Shown here: positions 1 through 11,690 of the stretch, one piece after another
Position numbering within the stretch: the first letter of the stretch is position 1
Layout of the letters: each line of letters opens with the position of its first letter
Origin: Evernia prunastri
Taxonomy: Eukaryota > Ascomycota > Lecanoromycetes > Lecanorales > Parmeliaceae
Assembly: GCA_003184365.1 (NCBI GenBank)
Contig: NKYR01000117.1
Coordinates: 1-64,000 of the forward strand
Length of the DNA: 64,000 nt
Reading direction: 5' to 3'
The notes under the pieces: model-generated
The model's input: only the letters and a program-made list of their open reading frames with translations
What the model was told of the DNA's origin: nothing
Databases searched by the model: none
Program-made: the position numbers and the translations under genes

Positions 1-489
1 AATTATATGTTCTTTCCCTTCCAGCTTCGGTCCCCACTCCGTTACGAACTCAAGACGTTCCTCTTTCATTTCCGGTGTCAACAAAGACTTGTAACGAGGT
101 GGATATCGACCATATCCAGTCCTAACAAACGCAGAGTTGATAGCTGACTTAGAGACCATAATCCCAAGTTCTCGAGCAATTCTGACCCAGGGCTTGCGAC
201 GTTGGAATTTGTTCTTAGTGACATGTCTGACTAGCTGCCGTTGCTGCCTCTCGTTAATTGCTAGAGATCTTCCTGATTGAGGACGTCGTTGATAAACCTC
301 TGAAGATAATGGGTTAATATTCTCCTTTTGCGCGTCTCCGACGCGTTTGAGAACATTTGCCACTGTTTTCTTATCGCAATGATACTGCCTTGCAAGCTGA
401 CGATTGGATGTATGATTCTCCTTCTTAAGCTCTATCAGGGCCCCTCGTTTGACCTCCGGAAGGTCTATTGCGCCCTTGGTACGTCCCAT
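1..489 (-). CDS. Tc1/mariner transposase, N-terminal 163 residues (partial)
   Basis: The frame is open from an ATG at 489 to the window edge. The N-terminus (MGRTKGAIDLPEVKRGALI) and the segment SNRQLARQYHCDKKTVANV form a helix-turn-helix of the kind that binds transposon ends; QRRPQSGR and QRRKPWVR follow, typical of the second DNA-binding helix region of Tc1 transposases. The DDE/D catalytic domain would lie left of the window, so activity cannot be judged. Compared with the copy at 49843, almost all differences are C/T or G/A transitions, for instance Ala to Val and His to Tyr changes. No stop is present in the visible part. Confidence 0.85.
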   Translation of the reverse strand, partial: MGRTKGAIDLPEVKRGALIELKKENHTSNRQLARQYHCDKKTVANVLKRVGDAQKENINPLSSEVYQRRPQSGRSLAINERQQRQLVRHVTKNKFQRRKPWVRIARELGIMVSKSAINSAFVRTGYGRYPPRYKSLLTPEMKEERLEFVTEWGPKLEGKEHII

Positions 490-588
490 AATAATGTAGG
501 TATTTGAATGGTTTTGGTGAGAAAGTCGCGAAATACGCGTTTTGCGGCAAAACCTCGGGTGGGGATTAATTAAAAAAAAAGTCTGTTG
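1..588 (-). mobile_element. Tc1/mariner-type transposon, 5' part, cut by the window edge
   Basis: The first 588 bases are the 5' part of a Tc1/mariner-like element on the minus strand. The outer end reads CAACAGAC followed by a T run, next to a TA dinucleotide at 589-590, as expected for elements that insert at TA. A second copy at 49745-50151 starts with the same terminal bases after a TA at 49743-49744, and the empty site is visible in a sister copy of the retroelement (near 43438), which confirms the boundary. The 3' end lies outside the window. Confidence 0.85.
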
Positions 589-1384
589 TACTTGCCTCTC
601 GTGTCTGCTCGTCACGCTGCGTATCTGGCAGTGCTAGTAACTGCTTTATAGACTTATCGCCTGTTCGCGACTGAGACATGAAATTCGAATGCGTCATTCA
701 TGACTTTAGAGGTTGAATTACCCATGGTATTTTCCTTTAATCCGGGAATGACGGAAGAGATGAGAACTTTCCATTCTCGATGAAAGCTAAGACAGAGCTT
801 CTCAGACGGAGGTTCGAGCTGGATGGGACCCGAATGCATTTCCTGTCACTCAAAATGGAATATGGGGCGCAGGTCCGCGAGAACAGAGGGGAGTCTCCTG
901 AAGCCCTACTTGGGCGTGCTGAGGCACGGGGATGCTGAGCGCACGAAGGTATTCGATCTCAGGGACAATACGTACGCGAGCTTGGCTGTCCCCATGGCTG
1001 CGCATCGGCTCGATCAAACCGGGATTTGAGTCGGTGTTCATTCGGGTGTGCGGAAAGTTGGCGTCTTCTTTCCATGATGCCGTAGATCGATAAGCACTGT
1101 GTCCTCGGCATAACCACTTCATGGAAGTTTGGTGTAGCGGTTGCTCCTTGTGGCCGTTTGGGTCGCTTGGAGGAAGAAGAAATCATGTCTGATGAGTGCT
1201 GTGGGGTAGGCTTTAAGCTCACACTGACCTTCCTCCTCTTCTCTCGAGAACCATTCGTAGCATTGAGAAGTTCATTGCTGTCTGGTGTGTCGAAGTCCAT
1301 CACGGAACACGTTATACATGATCAGTCATGATCATGTCTATACACTCCTTCCCTTTCTGTGTCTTCACGTTTGGTCAGTCCTCA
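589..1384. other. Intergenic stretch, no gene seen
   Basis: Only short overlapping reading frames on both strands, without recognisable domains or convincing splice structure. It separates the Tc1 copy from the dispersed repeat near 1.4 kb. Confidence 0.5.
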
Positions 1385-1389
1385 CGTAT

Positions 1390-1645
1390 TATCCTACAGT
1401 CATCAAAACAGCTGAGACCGTGTGGATGTTGTTGCGGTCTCAAAATCGGCGTTAGTAGCTACCTGGAGAGGTATATGTAGTGCCCTCTGTCCTAAGAGAA
1501 GTCTCATGCTTGTTTAGCTAATACTGAAGTACAATGCGGCTATATGAAGACGCGCGCGGGCAGGAAAGAATGCCATGTCTCTGGAAGAGATGGAATCGAA
1601 ACAAGGGTTTAACATCAATGGAAAGCCCGTATAGATGAAGCTCCC
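1390..1645 (+). repeat. Dispersed repeat R, copy 1 (diverged)
   Basis: Aligns by eye with 43080-43330 (plus) and with the reverse complements of 7809-8050 and 51960-52200. Shared landmarks are TAGCTACCTGGAGAGG, ATGCTTGTTTAGCT, a GCGGGC block and GGAAAGAATGCCATG followed by GAAGAGATGGAATCGAA. It lies about 100 bases beyond the 3' end of the minus-strand gene 1748-4459. Read in that gene's direction it encodes a short peptide (FDSIS..AFF) that is also kept in the other copies. Confidence 0.65.
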
Positions 1646-1747
1646 ATCAAGACACGAGTCTCCTGATCATCGCGTCCATGACACGAATCACGTCCCTCTA
1701 TGCGATATTGCTCTTCTAAGCAAAGTAATCCCGAACAGCGAAACCCC

Positions 1748-4459
1748 CTACGCAAAATTGCGGGCGATCTCTCGAGCATAAACAGGTGCATACTCGATTT
1801 CAAAAGCGGATGCAGTCTGCTTTATAATGCTATCTCGAAAAAGGCTCAATGGGTGATGCGCTCGGCCGAATACCACGCACCCATTTTCTGCGAGTTTGCC
1901 AGGTGCCCTGACATGCCCAAAAGTATTGAATGGGTATATCTGCTGTGTACGATCACATTTGCAGCCAGACGAGGTCATACTACTGCATGGGTCGAACAAA
2001 TTGGAGCCTTGGTGCCACTGGAGCTTTCCGGAGGTTAGATACTGGCGATCGTGTCTGTGCCCAGCTTTTGCGTAGAAGTTTTCTAGCATTGGGACGTTAA
2101 TCGCAAGGAAATCCTTGTCTTTCGGTAGGCTTCTCCATGCCTGACACAGTCCCTCCAAACCAGATTTGGGTCTGATGACTTCACCCAACCCACTAGCAAA
2201 TAACACCACTGCATCAACCTCTTTGATCAAGTCATGCCATCGTCCAGCAGTTTTCTTAAGAACCTGTGCCTTGTGTCTGAAGTGCCTATCCTCATCAGCA
2301 ACAGCTCTAAGCTCCCAGCCATACAAAGTGCTCTGCCATGTCGGATGTACTGCTATGCCAGGGGCAGCTTGTGTCGTTGCTTCTCTCTCCATGAGACGGT
2401 CCAAAATCGACCAAGTATCCAGTATAGCGTCTCGAAAGCAATATTCCTTTTCTTCATTCGATTCACAATCGAACAGCTTTAGTGACTTATTCTTAATAAC
2501 AGCTTCCCTAGCAGCACGTCTCTGACTAGAAGGATTCAAGGGAGAGATCTGCACTTTGTTCCCACCGACAATGAAGGGCTTTATATGATTTCGTAAACAT
2601 ATGGTGTGCAGTATGACTCCGAGGGCAGGAACTAGCCAAGCTCTTCGGTCCTTCTCATCGTAAAGCACTATTGGAAGATTCTCTGCGCGATCAATAGTCT
2701 TTTGAAACGGCTCCTTTTGCGAGTAGTGAAGCAAACCGTCTTTTGCACCCAATGCGATATTCACCTGAGCATACACTATCTTCGACACGCCTAGAGTCCC
2801 ACCGGTGAGCCTTGGGGATGGGCTAGCTTCTTACGCCTTAGACCAATCAATGCTTTCGTAGTCGGCGTCCGCCGTTGCAAGGTGTGTCTCGGATTCTTTC
2901 CACCATCCAAGGTACGCACGTGTAGACCCGAGCGTGACGTAGTCTAGGTCCTTCAACAAGACTCGTCCCGGGCACTGGGTTACTTCACGATACGAGATTC
3001 GATCATCGCCCCTGGCACGTATCAAATGCCATTGGACAGACCATTTGTGGCGTCTGACGGGTACAATCAAGGCCGAATATCCTTTCAACACCAAGCCATC
3101 TTCGAAGTCTATTGCGTGTCTTGCGCCACCAAGTGCGGCCATCAAGTCTAGTGGAATTTCGAGTCCCACTTCGTGATTATCTCTGCGAGTCGTCGGAAAC
3201 CCGTAGGCAATGACAGGGTTCGTGAAAAGTGGAAACCAACAACTCCTGTCTTTCTCAGCAGGTGACCTCAGGTCAAACGTGATATCTAGAATCGCCGAGT
3301 CAACTCCACTAGCTTTGGAAATTCTTTCCAGCTGTGATTCACGATATTGAATTTGACCGTCTCCGGACGTTCGGAGTGCGGCCCCCATCCATGCCAATTG
3401 CTGGACGGCGTCCACAATGATGCCAGAAGTTCTGGACTTAATGATGAGAAAAACTTGGCCCCGAGTAATTTCGAACGCAAGCTCGGCGCGACCCAAGGGT
3501 GCATCTACTGTAGCAACAGTTCCATTATCCGTAGTGACAGCAACAGTCGAATACGACGTGTATGTAGGGCTGTCCAAAGCATTCTGCAGAGCGTCCAAAA
3601 CCTCTGAACCATGTGCCGGCCAGGTTTGTCTTATATACTCTGAGCAAGTCGTCGCTTGAGCGTGTTGTGCAAATCCACTTATTGTGATAATTGGACCCAA
3701 ATCTGTATTTGGAAACTCATCATCACGAAATTGATCCTTCATGAAACCCAAGATATCCCATTGGACCTTGAGCGAAGCACAGAGATGACCGCCTTCGCTC
3801 ATTGACAAAGTTTCGATTACTTGCGATCTTATGCTCGTCAGCTTTTCTTTTTTCACATGGTGAGACACTGAATCCAGCAGTGTTTCAGTTCCGGCAGGGA
3901 TCGATTTCGTCGGATACCTCTGCTCGCCCTCAACGCGAACCCTAGCGCGGTCAAGAAAGCTCTCTTCCAGTCGCTCATGCACACTTTCACCATCTGCGCA
4001 AGAACTCAACTCGGTGTCTTTATAAAACAGCATTTCCTCTTCGTCTGATGCAGTAACAGTGCGCTCCTCAGGTCTGACGTTATCGGCATCCAATGCTTCG
4101 GGCATCATTGCGTCTGAAAATGGATCAAAGACCTTCATTCCAGCAATTCGCTGATCCAGCGGATCTTGATACATATGCGGCGGCTGTAGGTTCCTTAGAG
4201 ATATTGTAGCTTCCGCTGACGTTCTTCCAGGGGCATCGTCGCCTGACGGAGGCACGCTTTCCTCTCTTGCTGTGGGATTCCTATTTGCTCCCATGTTTTG
4301 CATGGGCGTGATCTGGTTCTCCGAAACCACCGCAAGTGGTGCTCCAAGTGATGCAAGGCTTGAAAAAGGTCCCCCATTCCTTCCTCCACTTCCTCCACTT
4401 CTTCCAGTTTTCCCCCTATAGTGCTCCTTACGGGGATTTTCTCCCTTAGAGCCGCGCAT
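1748..4459 (-). pseudogene. Large conserved fungal protein of unknown function, split by an in-frame TAA
   Basis: Two minus-strand frames, 4459-2831 (542 codons) and 2830-1748, are in the same phase and separated only by a TAA at 2833-2831. Reading through gives one protein of about 900 residues that resembles, from memory, a family common in Pezizomycotina. Typical segments are YVTLGSTRAYLGWWKESE, ESIDWSKA just before the stop, LGAKDGLLHYSQKEPFQ, DRRAWLVPALGVILH, DAILDTWSILDRLMER and CDRTQQIYPFNTFGHVR. The N-terminus is Gly/Arg-rich and probably disordered. I know no assigned activity. The only donor near the stop (GTAAGA) would give a 24-nt in-frame or a 44-nt frame-breaking intron, so a nonsense change such as CAA to TAA fits better. 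The extreme C-terminus looks truncated or diverged. Confidence 0.6.
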
Positions 4460-7312
4460 GTCGTACGGCCGCCATGGGTCTAAAGCAGAGGAACGTTGAG
4501 GAACGTCATTATTGGGACTTCGCTGATTGCTGTTGAAATGGATTGTGCTCCGTTGAGGTGTATGATCAGACTAGAATCGGGATTAGTCGTGAGGTCTGCC
4601 ATGACTTGATTATGCCTTACCCTGTGACTGCGCATGATGTGTATGAAGTAGACGGAACCTTATTGTTATGCGGATTACGGATTTTGTAATATATTCATGC
4701 CCTCCGTATCCAAAACTTAGATCTCTTCTATATTGTAGTTGCAAGTCGAAAGTAAGTATAAAGAGTTAGGAATTAGTGATGAACAATGGTACAGCAGAAG
4801 AAGTAGAGAGGCTGTGATTAGATGTACGGGGCTACCAAATGGTCCAAAGGGAGGGCCCACCGAGATATATGGCCATCGCAAGGTCTGTGGGGGAGGGCAG
4901 CCGTGTCAGACGCTGAGGCTGTTCTTCCTGCGCCCTGTTTTGGTGGCTTAGTGATCATCATGCACAAGGCTAAAACCCGCATCTCAGGTATCCAATTGCG
5001 ATGGAGCATGGCGGACTCGCTTCCTTCCCATTCGCTTTTCTTGGGATGTACTGTACGTAGTACACAGTATTCAACCACGCACAGAGCCTGACGCTTGTGG
5101 GGGCTGTTGATCGCATGCTGTGCACGGCAAGGCCGCAAGCTTTAGCTCCATTCATCCTAGAAAATCGCGCCGAATCATCTCGACTGCCATTTACATGTCG
5201 CTCAGCCCTCGCTCACCGTAAAAGCCCATGATGTTGTCATTGAGGCGATCTTGCATGCCGACAGCAGACTTTGGTATCTCTCGGTCTCAGCTGTTTGGCA
5301 ATGATGATGTTCATGTTCCGTCCTGCACTGGAAAACAACCCTAGGTTCTGTTCGTTTGGGTCTCTTACATCAGCCACTGTTTCCGGATTAATTGATTCAA
5401 GAACGAGAGAACTTGTGAGCTCGAGGTTACTCACAAATCGTCGGCGGCAGAATGCCAAGAACTCGGGACTACTACTGACGACCGTTGAGGTTACCCGCTT
5501 ATAACCGGTAATGTAACGTGGCTAGAGGTAGTAGATTTTTAAATACATCACTTCCCATCGCTTGCGTTTGAACAGTCTTGTGATAAGGGTCGTTTCGAAG
5601 CTTTTGATCCATAACCATCGAATGCATGGGAGGCATTCGTGAGCACAAAACTGTACATCTGATTCAGCGCTGTTGTAGGTACTTTGTCTCAAGCCTTTCA
5701 CTGATGGACGTGTTGTTGCCGATATAGTCGATCTTTCCCTCCATACATAATCCATCACGGTGGCTTTACCCTCAAACCGTTAGGCTAGACTTGTTCTTGA
5801 CCTTGTAGGGTTTACATCCTTTGCCGGAATTCCTGGTTTCGGATTGTCAATTGGACGAGGGGTTTCGGACCTTATCAGTTGCACCCGGTGAAATGATCCG
5901 TCAGCTGGACTTGATACGTTGATGCATGGCAGTTGGGAAAGATTCTTCCCTCGAAGAAGGCGGTGGGGCTAGGTGAGCATGCGTCGTGGTGAGCCAGGTC
6001 GAAGCCGAGAAGCCGATAAACACGGTTTCAGGTGATTGATCCTCGATCTCCCAGCGTGACCGCATTCCATTTTTGGCAAAGGTAGATTGTGATTAGCCCG
6101 ATTTTGATACTATACATTTATCCATCAGTAAGACAATAGGTATTCGTCCCAGACAGTGAGGGTTTACATGACTGACCACTGTCCTTCTAGGCTGGATAGA
6201 CATAATAGCGCAAGCTGCGGGCCATCAATCGGCCACAACGCTACCAGAACACAGCACCACCCCCCTATTCAAAGGACTGGTACTGTTCCACCAACCTGCA
6301 ATGACGCATCAGCACCATCGGCGCCTGCACGTGAACCTACTCCTGTTTCGAAGCCGTTTTCGTCCACTGCCATATCCCGAGTAACGATCAAGAACACTTC
6401 GCGTATTACTAACTACTTACTACCAGTCCTCTGCAAGATACTTCCCTTGCCAACCTATATGCTTAAGACCATCCACCCGATTCTTCACTCACCACCGCCA
6501 ACACGTCTAAACCCCGACTTGCTCACAAACCCTCAAGGATTCACCGTCTACCTCCACTCCGCTCCGCAGGCTACTCAATGCTCCGACAACGTCTGAAGCT
6601 CTCACTCCCACTTCCACATCAGCGGCCATGAATTCGCCGTCTTCGCCGCTTTCTTGCAGTGACGCGACATCGCAGCGCGAAAACAGTGGTCTGACGACTA
6701 CGCCAAGATGGCCTACGAGGCGCTCGCTGGTAGGGAGAGTTGCCGCGCTAGGAGAGATGGCGGCGCTGGGCTTGGGGTCTTGTAGTCTGCGGCTAGGAGA
6801 GGGAATGGGGGGAATTTTGTCAAGGATCAGACCCCGCAGGATCGGGAAACTAGAGATGCTCACTCTCAGAGGGGGGCGGGTTTAGGGAGAGCTTGACAGT
6901 CTACAGGTGTACGCTATCGTCAATGATTGGCGCTGCGGCGCTGGTATCCATTCTTCGTGCTCAATAGCCTGTTGCACCACTTCCCCCTCCTCCTCTTCCC
7001 CCGTCCTTCCTCTTCTCCTCCGCCTCCTCACCCCAATAACCAAGAACCACATCCTCAAACTCCAGATCACAGCCCCTCCCTTACTGACAGCAAGTAGAAT
7101 TTTCCACTTTTCGCTCCAGTGGGACTGGGGGTTAGTCGGTCGCATGGCAGAGTGCTCTCGCGCTACATGATTATTTCGCATATTTCGCATAGTGGGCCTG
7201 CAGGCCTGCAATATCGCATAGCATGGCAATATCGCATAGTGGGCGTGTTTTCGTGTCAGGCACGCGTTGGTCAGGAGATTCATGGCTTGGTGGGAGCTCT
7301 ATTTATCTGGGC
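4460..7312. other. Gene-poor interval
   Basis: No gene could be supported on either strand. Reading frames such as 6156-6596 and 6882-7283 are low-complexity (Pro/Ser/Thr or Arg/Glu), overlap one another, and show no domain. The first part may carry the promoter of the minus-strand gene that starts at 4459. Confidence 0.45.
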
Positions 7313-7320
7313 TGCCCACC

Positions 7321-7793
7321 CAATGCTCCCAATGGTCCGCCCCCAAATTTACAACTATTAGTCCAGACCGTCCAACTGAACCGTCTAGCTAGACGGTTTA
7401 AAGATTTTATGAACCGTCCAGTGGACCGTCCGATTTTCAAATGGGACGGTCCGGACTAGTAAGTTCATTTCTCTTCAATTATTGATAGATTTTTCAAACT
7501 ATCGATAGATTTTAGCAAAATTCTTGAAAGAAATAAAATATTGACTAGCCTATTTAGATCTAGATCCAAATTTTCTCGACTAATAATAGACTTCTTAGTA
7601 AGACTCTTAAAAAGAAAAACTTCACTAGCTATATTGAGAGATATCTTGACTAAATTTGTGTTAGTGAGCTGGACTGACAGTCCGGACTGTCCAAAACAGT
7701 CCTAGACGGTTTAGACAGGTGGACTGTTTGCATAGCCTCAGTCCAGACGGTTTAGGCCTCTTGGACCAACCGTCTGGACCATTGGGAGCATTG
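7321..7793. mobile_element. hAT-type MITE 1 (473 bp)
   Basis: Perfect 18-bp terminal inverted repeats, CAATGCTCCCAATGGTCC at 7321-7338 and its reverse complement at 7776-7793. They are flanked by an 8-bp target duplication with one mismatch: TGCCCACC (7313-7320) and TGTCCACC (7794-7801). Eight-base duplications point to the hAT superfamily. Inside are many short ACCGTCC/GGACGGT motifs in both orientations, like subterminal transposase-binding repeats. There is no transposase frame, so the element is non-autonomous. It is related to the element at 9451. Confidence 0.85.
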
Positions 7794-7808
7794 TGTCCAC
7801 CAGTGTCG

Positions 7809-8050
7809 GGCTCCTCATTCGATTCCATCTCTTTCAGAGCCATAGCATTCTTTCCCTGCCAGCCCGCACCTGTAAATAGCTTCATTTTTTCACTCCAGGT
7901 ATAGCTAAACAAGCATTGGAAGTTTTCCTAGCACTGGGGGGTCTACATATGCCTCTTCAGGTAGCTAGCCCCGGTGTTGGGACCCCGCAACACATTTGCA
8001 CTGTTTTGGTCTCTACATGATGACAGGCGAAGACTAAGCGCCGCTCGCCC
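7809..8050 (-). repeat. Dispersed repeat R, copy 2 (inverted)
   Basis: The reverse complement matches the retroelement end region at 43080-43330: AGAGGCATATG, CCCAGTGCTAGGAAAACTTCC, ATACCTGGAGTGAAAAA, AGCTATTTACAGG, GGAAAGAATGCTATGGCTC and GAATCGAATGAGGAG. On the plus strand it reads SSFDSISFRAIAFF. It directly follows MITE 1 and is inverted relative to copy 1 at 1390. Confidence 0.7.
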
Positions 8051-8786
8051 ATATTCGGAAAGCACGGAAGAGTTGGACTTTGCTCACGAGCAGTGTCAGT
8101 GCACGATGCCGGGCTTCTAACGCTCCAACTGACCTCTTCAGTGCATCTCATCTTACGCAACCGCCAGGTACCCGGGGTACAGCGCGCGCTTTAATACCGT
8201 TTGCATGGTGATGGATGCATGGGGAGGGGGCTCGAAGAGTGACATTGTGGGCTGGGTTTTGCGGGTGAGTAGGTGCTAGGCTTTTGTCCGTTTGGGTGAG
8301 AGAGCGGGGTTGTCTTGATTACTTACTCTGCCGTAAGAGTGCAGATTACAGGGTTGCAGTTGTGGTTGGTTGAGGTTGGGGAGAGGCTGTTTTCTCGAGC
8401 TACATGATTCGAGCCGCATCATCAGTGTGGAGGATGGGGGTTCGAGAGTCGAACGTTTGCATATCTGGCTGTAGGGTAAAGCTTACGAGGTTGTTCCGTC
8501 TACTCCAGACCTCAAATTTTAGTGGACAGCGTCGATGGTCAACGGCACAGAATCTGATTGCTCCTTTGCGGGCTTATGTGCCCCGCGCCAACTAAAGAAA
8601 AAGGGCATGAGAATTCAGATCTGTCGCTAGCATGTGTGATGCAAGGCACACGCATCTGGTAGGAACAAACCCTGTCGAGGAAAGCTGTCGTGTGATAAGA
8701 TTTTGCCGCCAAAGGCAAAGTTATATCCATGCCGAGCCCTCCATGGGAACCAAGACGATTGTCCGAGCGTTCAAGCGTCAGCACTA

Positions 8787-9450
8787 CTATGAACGCAAAC
8801 GTACTGGTGCTTGAGATAGAGTTGCCGAGTTGATCTGGGAAAGCGTCGCTATACCGTCAACGGTGCCATTGGATGTACCGTTGGTCGTACCATTTGCGGG
8901 TTCATGATAAGTTACGAAAGGACCCTGATAATTTCCTGGGCGGTATAAGGGGTCATTGTCCGAAGTTGAGCTTGAGCTCGCGGCTGACGGAGGCCCTGTC
9001 TGGCAGCCCCAGGTGCTTTTGCCGCTAATATTGGTTGTGGTGGCGGTTACTTCGATGCCACCAGAGCATGTGCAGCCTATGGACGTGATCGCTTTGAAAT
9101 TTGGGGGAAGGGTATAGGTGAAGGTCTTGGCACCGAGGACTTGCAGCCTGGGAGTTGCTGAATACGTCTCTGTCCATGTGTTGCTGGTGTATTATGGGTC
9201 AGCTGGGGTGAGTTGTTTGATGAATGTGAGTACTTACGTGATTGTGGAACAGCCTGTAGTCGTGGTGGGGCTTGTCTCGGGTATATTGAGAGTGTAAAGG
9301 GTGAAGGAAGGTTGCTAGAAGCCATGTAGAGGTATATGGAATCACTTGGCTGCCCAGAGAGTGTCTCGTATGAATTCTCATTGAGGCATTCGCAGGCTGT
9401 ACTAACAGTGCTAGTGGGAGCCGCGGTATGAGAAGGGTGTGCATCCGGGG
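8787..9450 (-). CDS. Probable secreted or surface protein, 5' part apparently interrupted by MITE 2
   Basis: A clear last exon runs 9183-8787 (132 codons to TAG). It joins an upstream exon at 9238 through a 54-nt intron (donor GTAAGT, acceptor CACCAG) in frame. Upstream, a further intron with donor GTTAGT and acceptor TTCTAG (about 94 nt) would keep the frame. The protein is Thr/Ser-rich with cysteines (GCTCSGG, TWGCQTG) and ends in Asn-Gly-Thr repeats (NGTTNGTSNGT), that is, potential N-glycosylation sites, which suggests an extracellular or wall-attached protein. The 5' exon reaches 9450, exactly where MITE 2 begins, and a possible continuation resumes beyond 10057, so the gene was probably disrupted. 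No family was recognised. Confidence 0.5.
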
Positions 9451-10056
9451 CAAGGCTCCCGATAGTCCGCCCCCACTTTCTGGACTATTAGTGTGGACTA
9501 GTCTACAGACTGGTAGTCCATGGACGGTCTGACATTTGGACGGACTGTGTATAGACTAGTCCACTAATAGTCTGAAGGTGTACTGGATTTTTTGTTGATA
9601 GCCGATTTTGTAGTGAATATCTGAGTATGCCCTAGTAGCGAGCAGAGAAGAAAATATCTCACATTAAGACGGAGCACCATTATTCGATAACAATATCATT
9701 ATGACACTCAGCGACAACGAATCTGAGCTATCAGAGGCTCTTACTGCTACTACCACTTCATTTCAGGGCAAAGAACAAGTCTGCAGAGTATCATCATTGA
9801 GTTATTGGAGTGTTTAAAATCATGATTCCGACTGGGCATATTTACGAAGCAAGATCTACACGCTATTATTGGTACTATGGAAGAAGGAGCTATGGAGGCT
9901 TTGGATGACTTGAGGGCAGCGATGGACTAGTCCGTCAGACTAGTCTAAAGCAGTCCGACCGTCTGACTATTTGGACGGACTGTGGACTGTCTGTATAGCT
10001 TCATTTTAGACTAGTCTGGGCGTTTGGACGGACTAGTCGGACTATCGGGAGCCTTG
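9451..10056. mobile_element. hAT-type MITE 2 (606 bp)
   Basis: Perfect 19-bp inverted ends, CAAGGCTCCCGATAGTCCG at 9451-9469 and its complement at 10038-10056. They are flanked by a perfect 8-bp duplication ATCCGGGG (9443-9450 and 10057-10064). The ends match those of MITE 1 at most positions and both continue with GCCCCCA, so they belong to one family. Subterminal GGAC/GTCC motifs (GGACTAGTC, CGTCTGAC) are repeated in both orientations. The middle, near 9700-9930, holds short broken reading frames but no transposase. Confidence 0.9.
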
Positions 10057-10473
10057 ATCCGGGGAAAGCCAGCAAGGGCGAGAAATACACTTGTTGCTGC
10101 TGCAAAAGTGGCAGACTGTCGAATGTAGGAGCGTACACGGTCGCGGTTGGTTTATTATCTTACTTTGACTTGTCGTGAACTGAATTCCGTCTTTTCCTGC
10201 TTTGATCCATTATAAGTAAAGATGGAGGAATTTGCTCAAATTATTGGTTGAGTCGCGCACCCCTCTCCCCCATCTGGGATGAAATACTGATCACTGCAAT
10301 CATGAGCATACCCTCCTAGGTTCCCAGTCTACTAGCAGGGACCAACATGTGCTTATCAACGTCTTCGAACGCCTACCCTCACTACCGGAAATATACAGCA
10401 TTAAGTCTTAAAACCTCGAAAAGTCTTTGCATCTTGTCCAATTCTATCGGGCTGACATAGGGCTAAGAAGGCT

Positions 10474-11690
10474 TTGCAATCAATCATGTGGCTCATCATG
10501 CTACCCTCATTGATCACTATTGTCGCTCTTTCTACTCCTACGTATCCAATATCGAAGATAGACTTCGACCCTAATACATGCACCACTGACGATATCAATT
10601 TTCTGACAGCCGAATTCCAGGATTCTATATCTTTGATCGGACTGGTTCGTGGATTTCCTAACGGTCCTACTTTTGACCGAACGATATTGCAATACGTGCA
10701 GTACCTCTTTGGTTTCAACCGAGATACAGGACCGCATGGCGAAACGAACTTCTCGCCGGTGAATTTCGTTACTTGGATGTACAGCGGAAGGAGCCCGGAA
10801 GCCCCCAATGTATATGGGCTGTTGGCCTTTGATGATGTCGTTGTCTCAGAGGGTGAGGCTGCGGAATTCCTAGACGTCGTAAGTATTTTCGCTGAGACCG
10901 GTACGATGGTGTCTAGGTGCTCTTGTCCACGCTGATCGCACAATCAGGTTGTAATGTGTAGCCCTGCCCAGTTCAGTACAACACCGGAAACAATTGACAT
11001 AGTACAAGCGGACGGGTCTACCTACTTGGATACATTCTATTGGGACAGTTGTAAAAACAAATCCAAAACCGTTTTGCCATCTTTCGCTGGCTGACTCGAT
11101 CGCGCCCTGATGTTCAGATTATGAGATATGGACCGCCACCACTCTCGTGGATCCTTGTCGCGACGGGGAGATCAAACCGATCATGATGGGCATCTCCCCA
11201 ACCAAGTCGTTACCCAGCGTCATGACTTTTTGCCCGTGGTATCTAGAGGCCGCGAGGACCGCCCGAATTCCCGACATTGAACTACTGACACATTACACCG
11301 GACAGCGATTGATCTCTTACCCAGCATACCCACTGATTGGTGAAACCCTTATTGATGTCTACGTTATGATCAAACATATTATCATATTTGGGGTGTGCAC
11401 TGTTTCATTACACTCACAGCGTTCTGCTGGCTAATACACGCTCCTCTCAGCTCGTCAATACCTGGCAGGGCGCCGGAGGTTCCAGCGACCTAATCACAGA
11501 AATCAGCATGACTGACATTGCATCTGGTTCGTCAAAGCCAACATCCCGCTCAAAAGAAGTGGGCCCTCTAATGCGGTTGGGAGATTTAGGCTGGAGTGCT
11601 TGCAGGGGCATCAGTCAAGTTCAAGGAGCCGGAGGCCCCGAGAACAACCGAGAATCCTACATGTTTCTCGCCCTCCCTACATTTGAGTGA
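10474..11690 (+). CDS. Small secreted protein, four exons, weakly metalloprotease-like
   Basis: Exons 10474-10878, 10948-11050, 11118-11392 and 11451-11690 join in frame through introns of 58 to 69 nt. Donors are GTAAGT, GTAAAA and GTGTGC; acceptors are ATCAG, TTCAG and CTCAG. The product is about 340 residues. The N-terminus, MQSIMWLIMLPSLITIVALS, is a signal peptide. The C-terminal half contains DPCRDGEIKPIMMG, FCPWYLEAA and a terminal ESYMFLAL, which is reminiscent of fungal secreted metalloprotease-like families that end in a Tyr-Ala-x-Phe-Ala-Leu-type motif. No HExxH zinc site is visible, so catalytic activity is doubtful. Family assignment is weak; the splice structure and secretion signal are the firmer part. 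Confidence 0.55.

Noticed and set aside
2788..2833. Intron removing the TAA in the large conserved gene
   Set aside because: Candidate donors and acceptors give 24 nt (too short) or 44 nt (wrong phase).
6156..6596. Plus-strand frame of 146 codons
   Set aside because: Pro/Ser/Thr-rich low complexity, overlapped by an equally long minus-strand frame; no domain or splice support.
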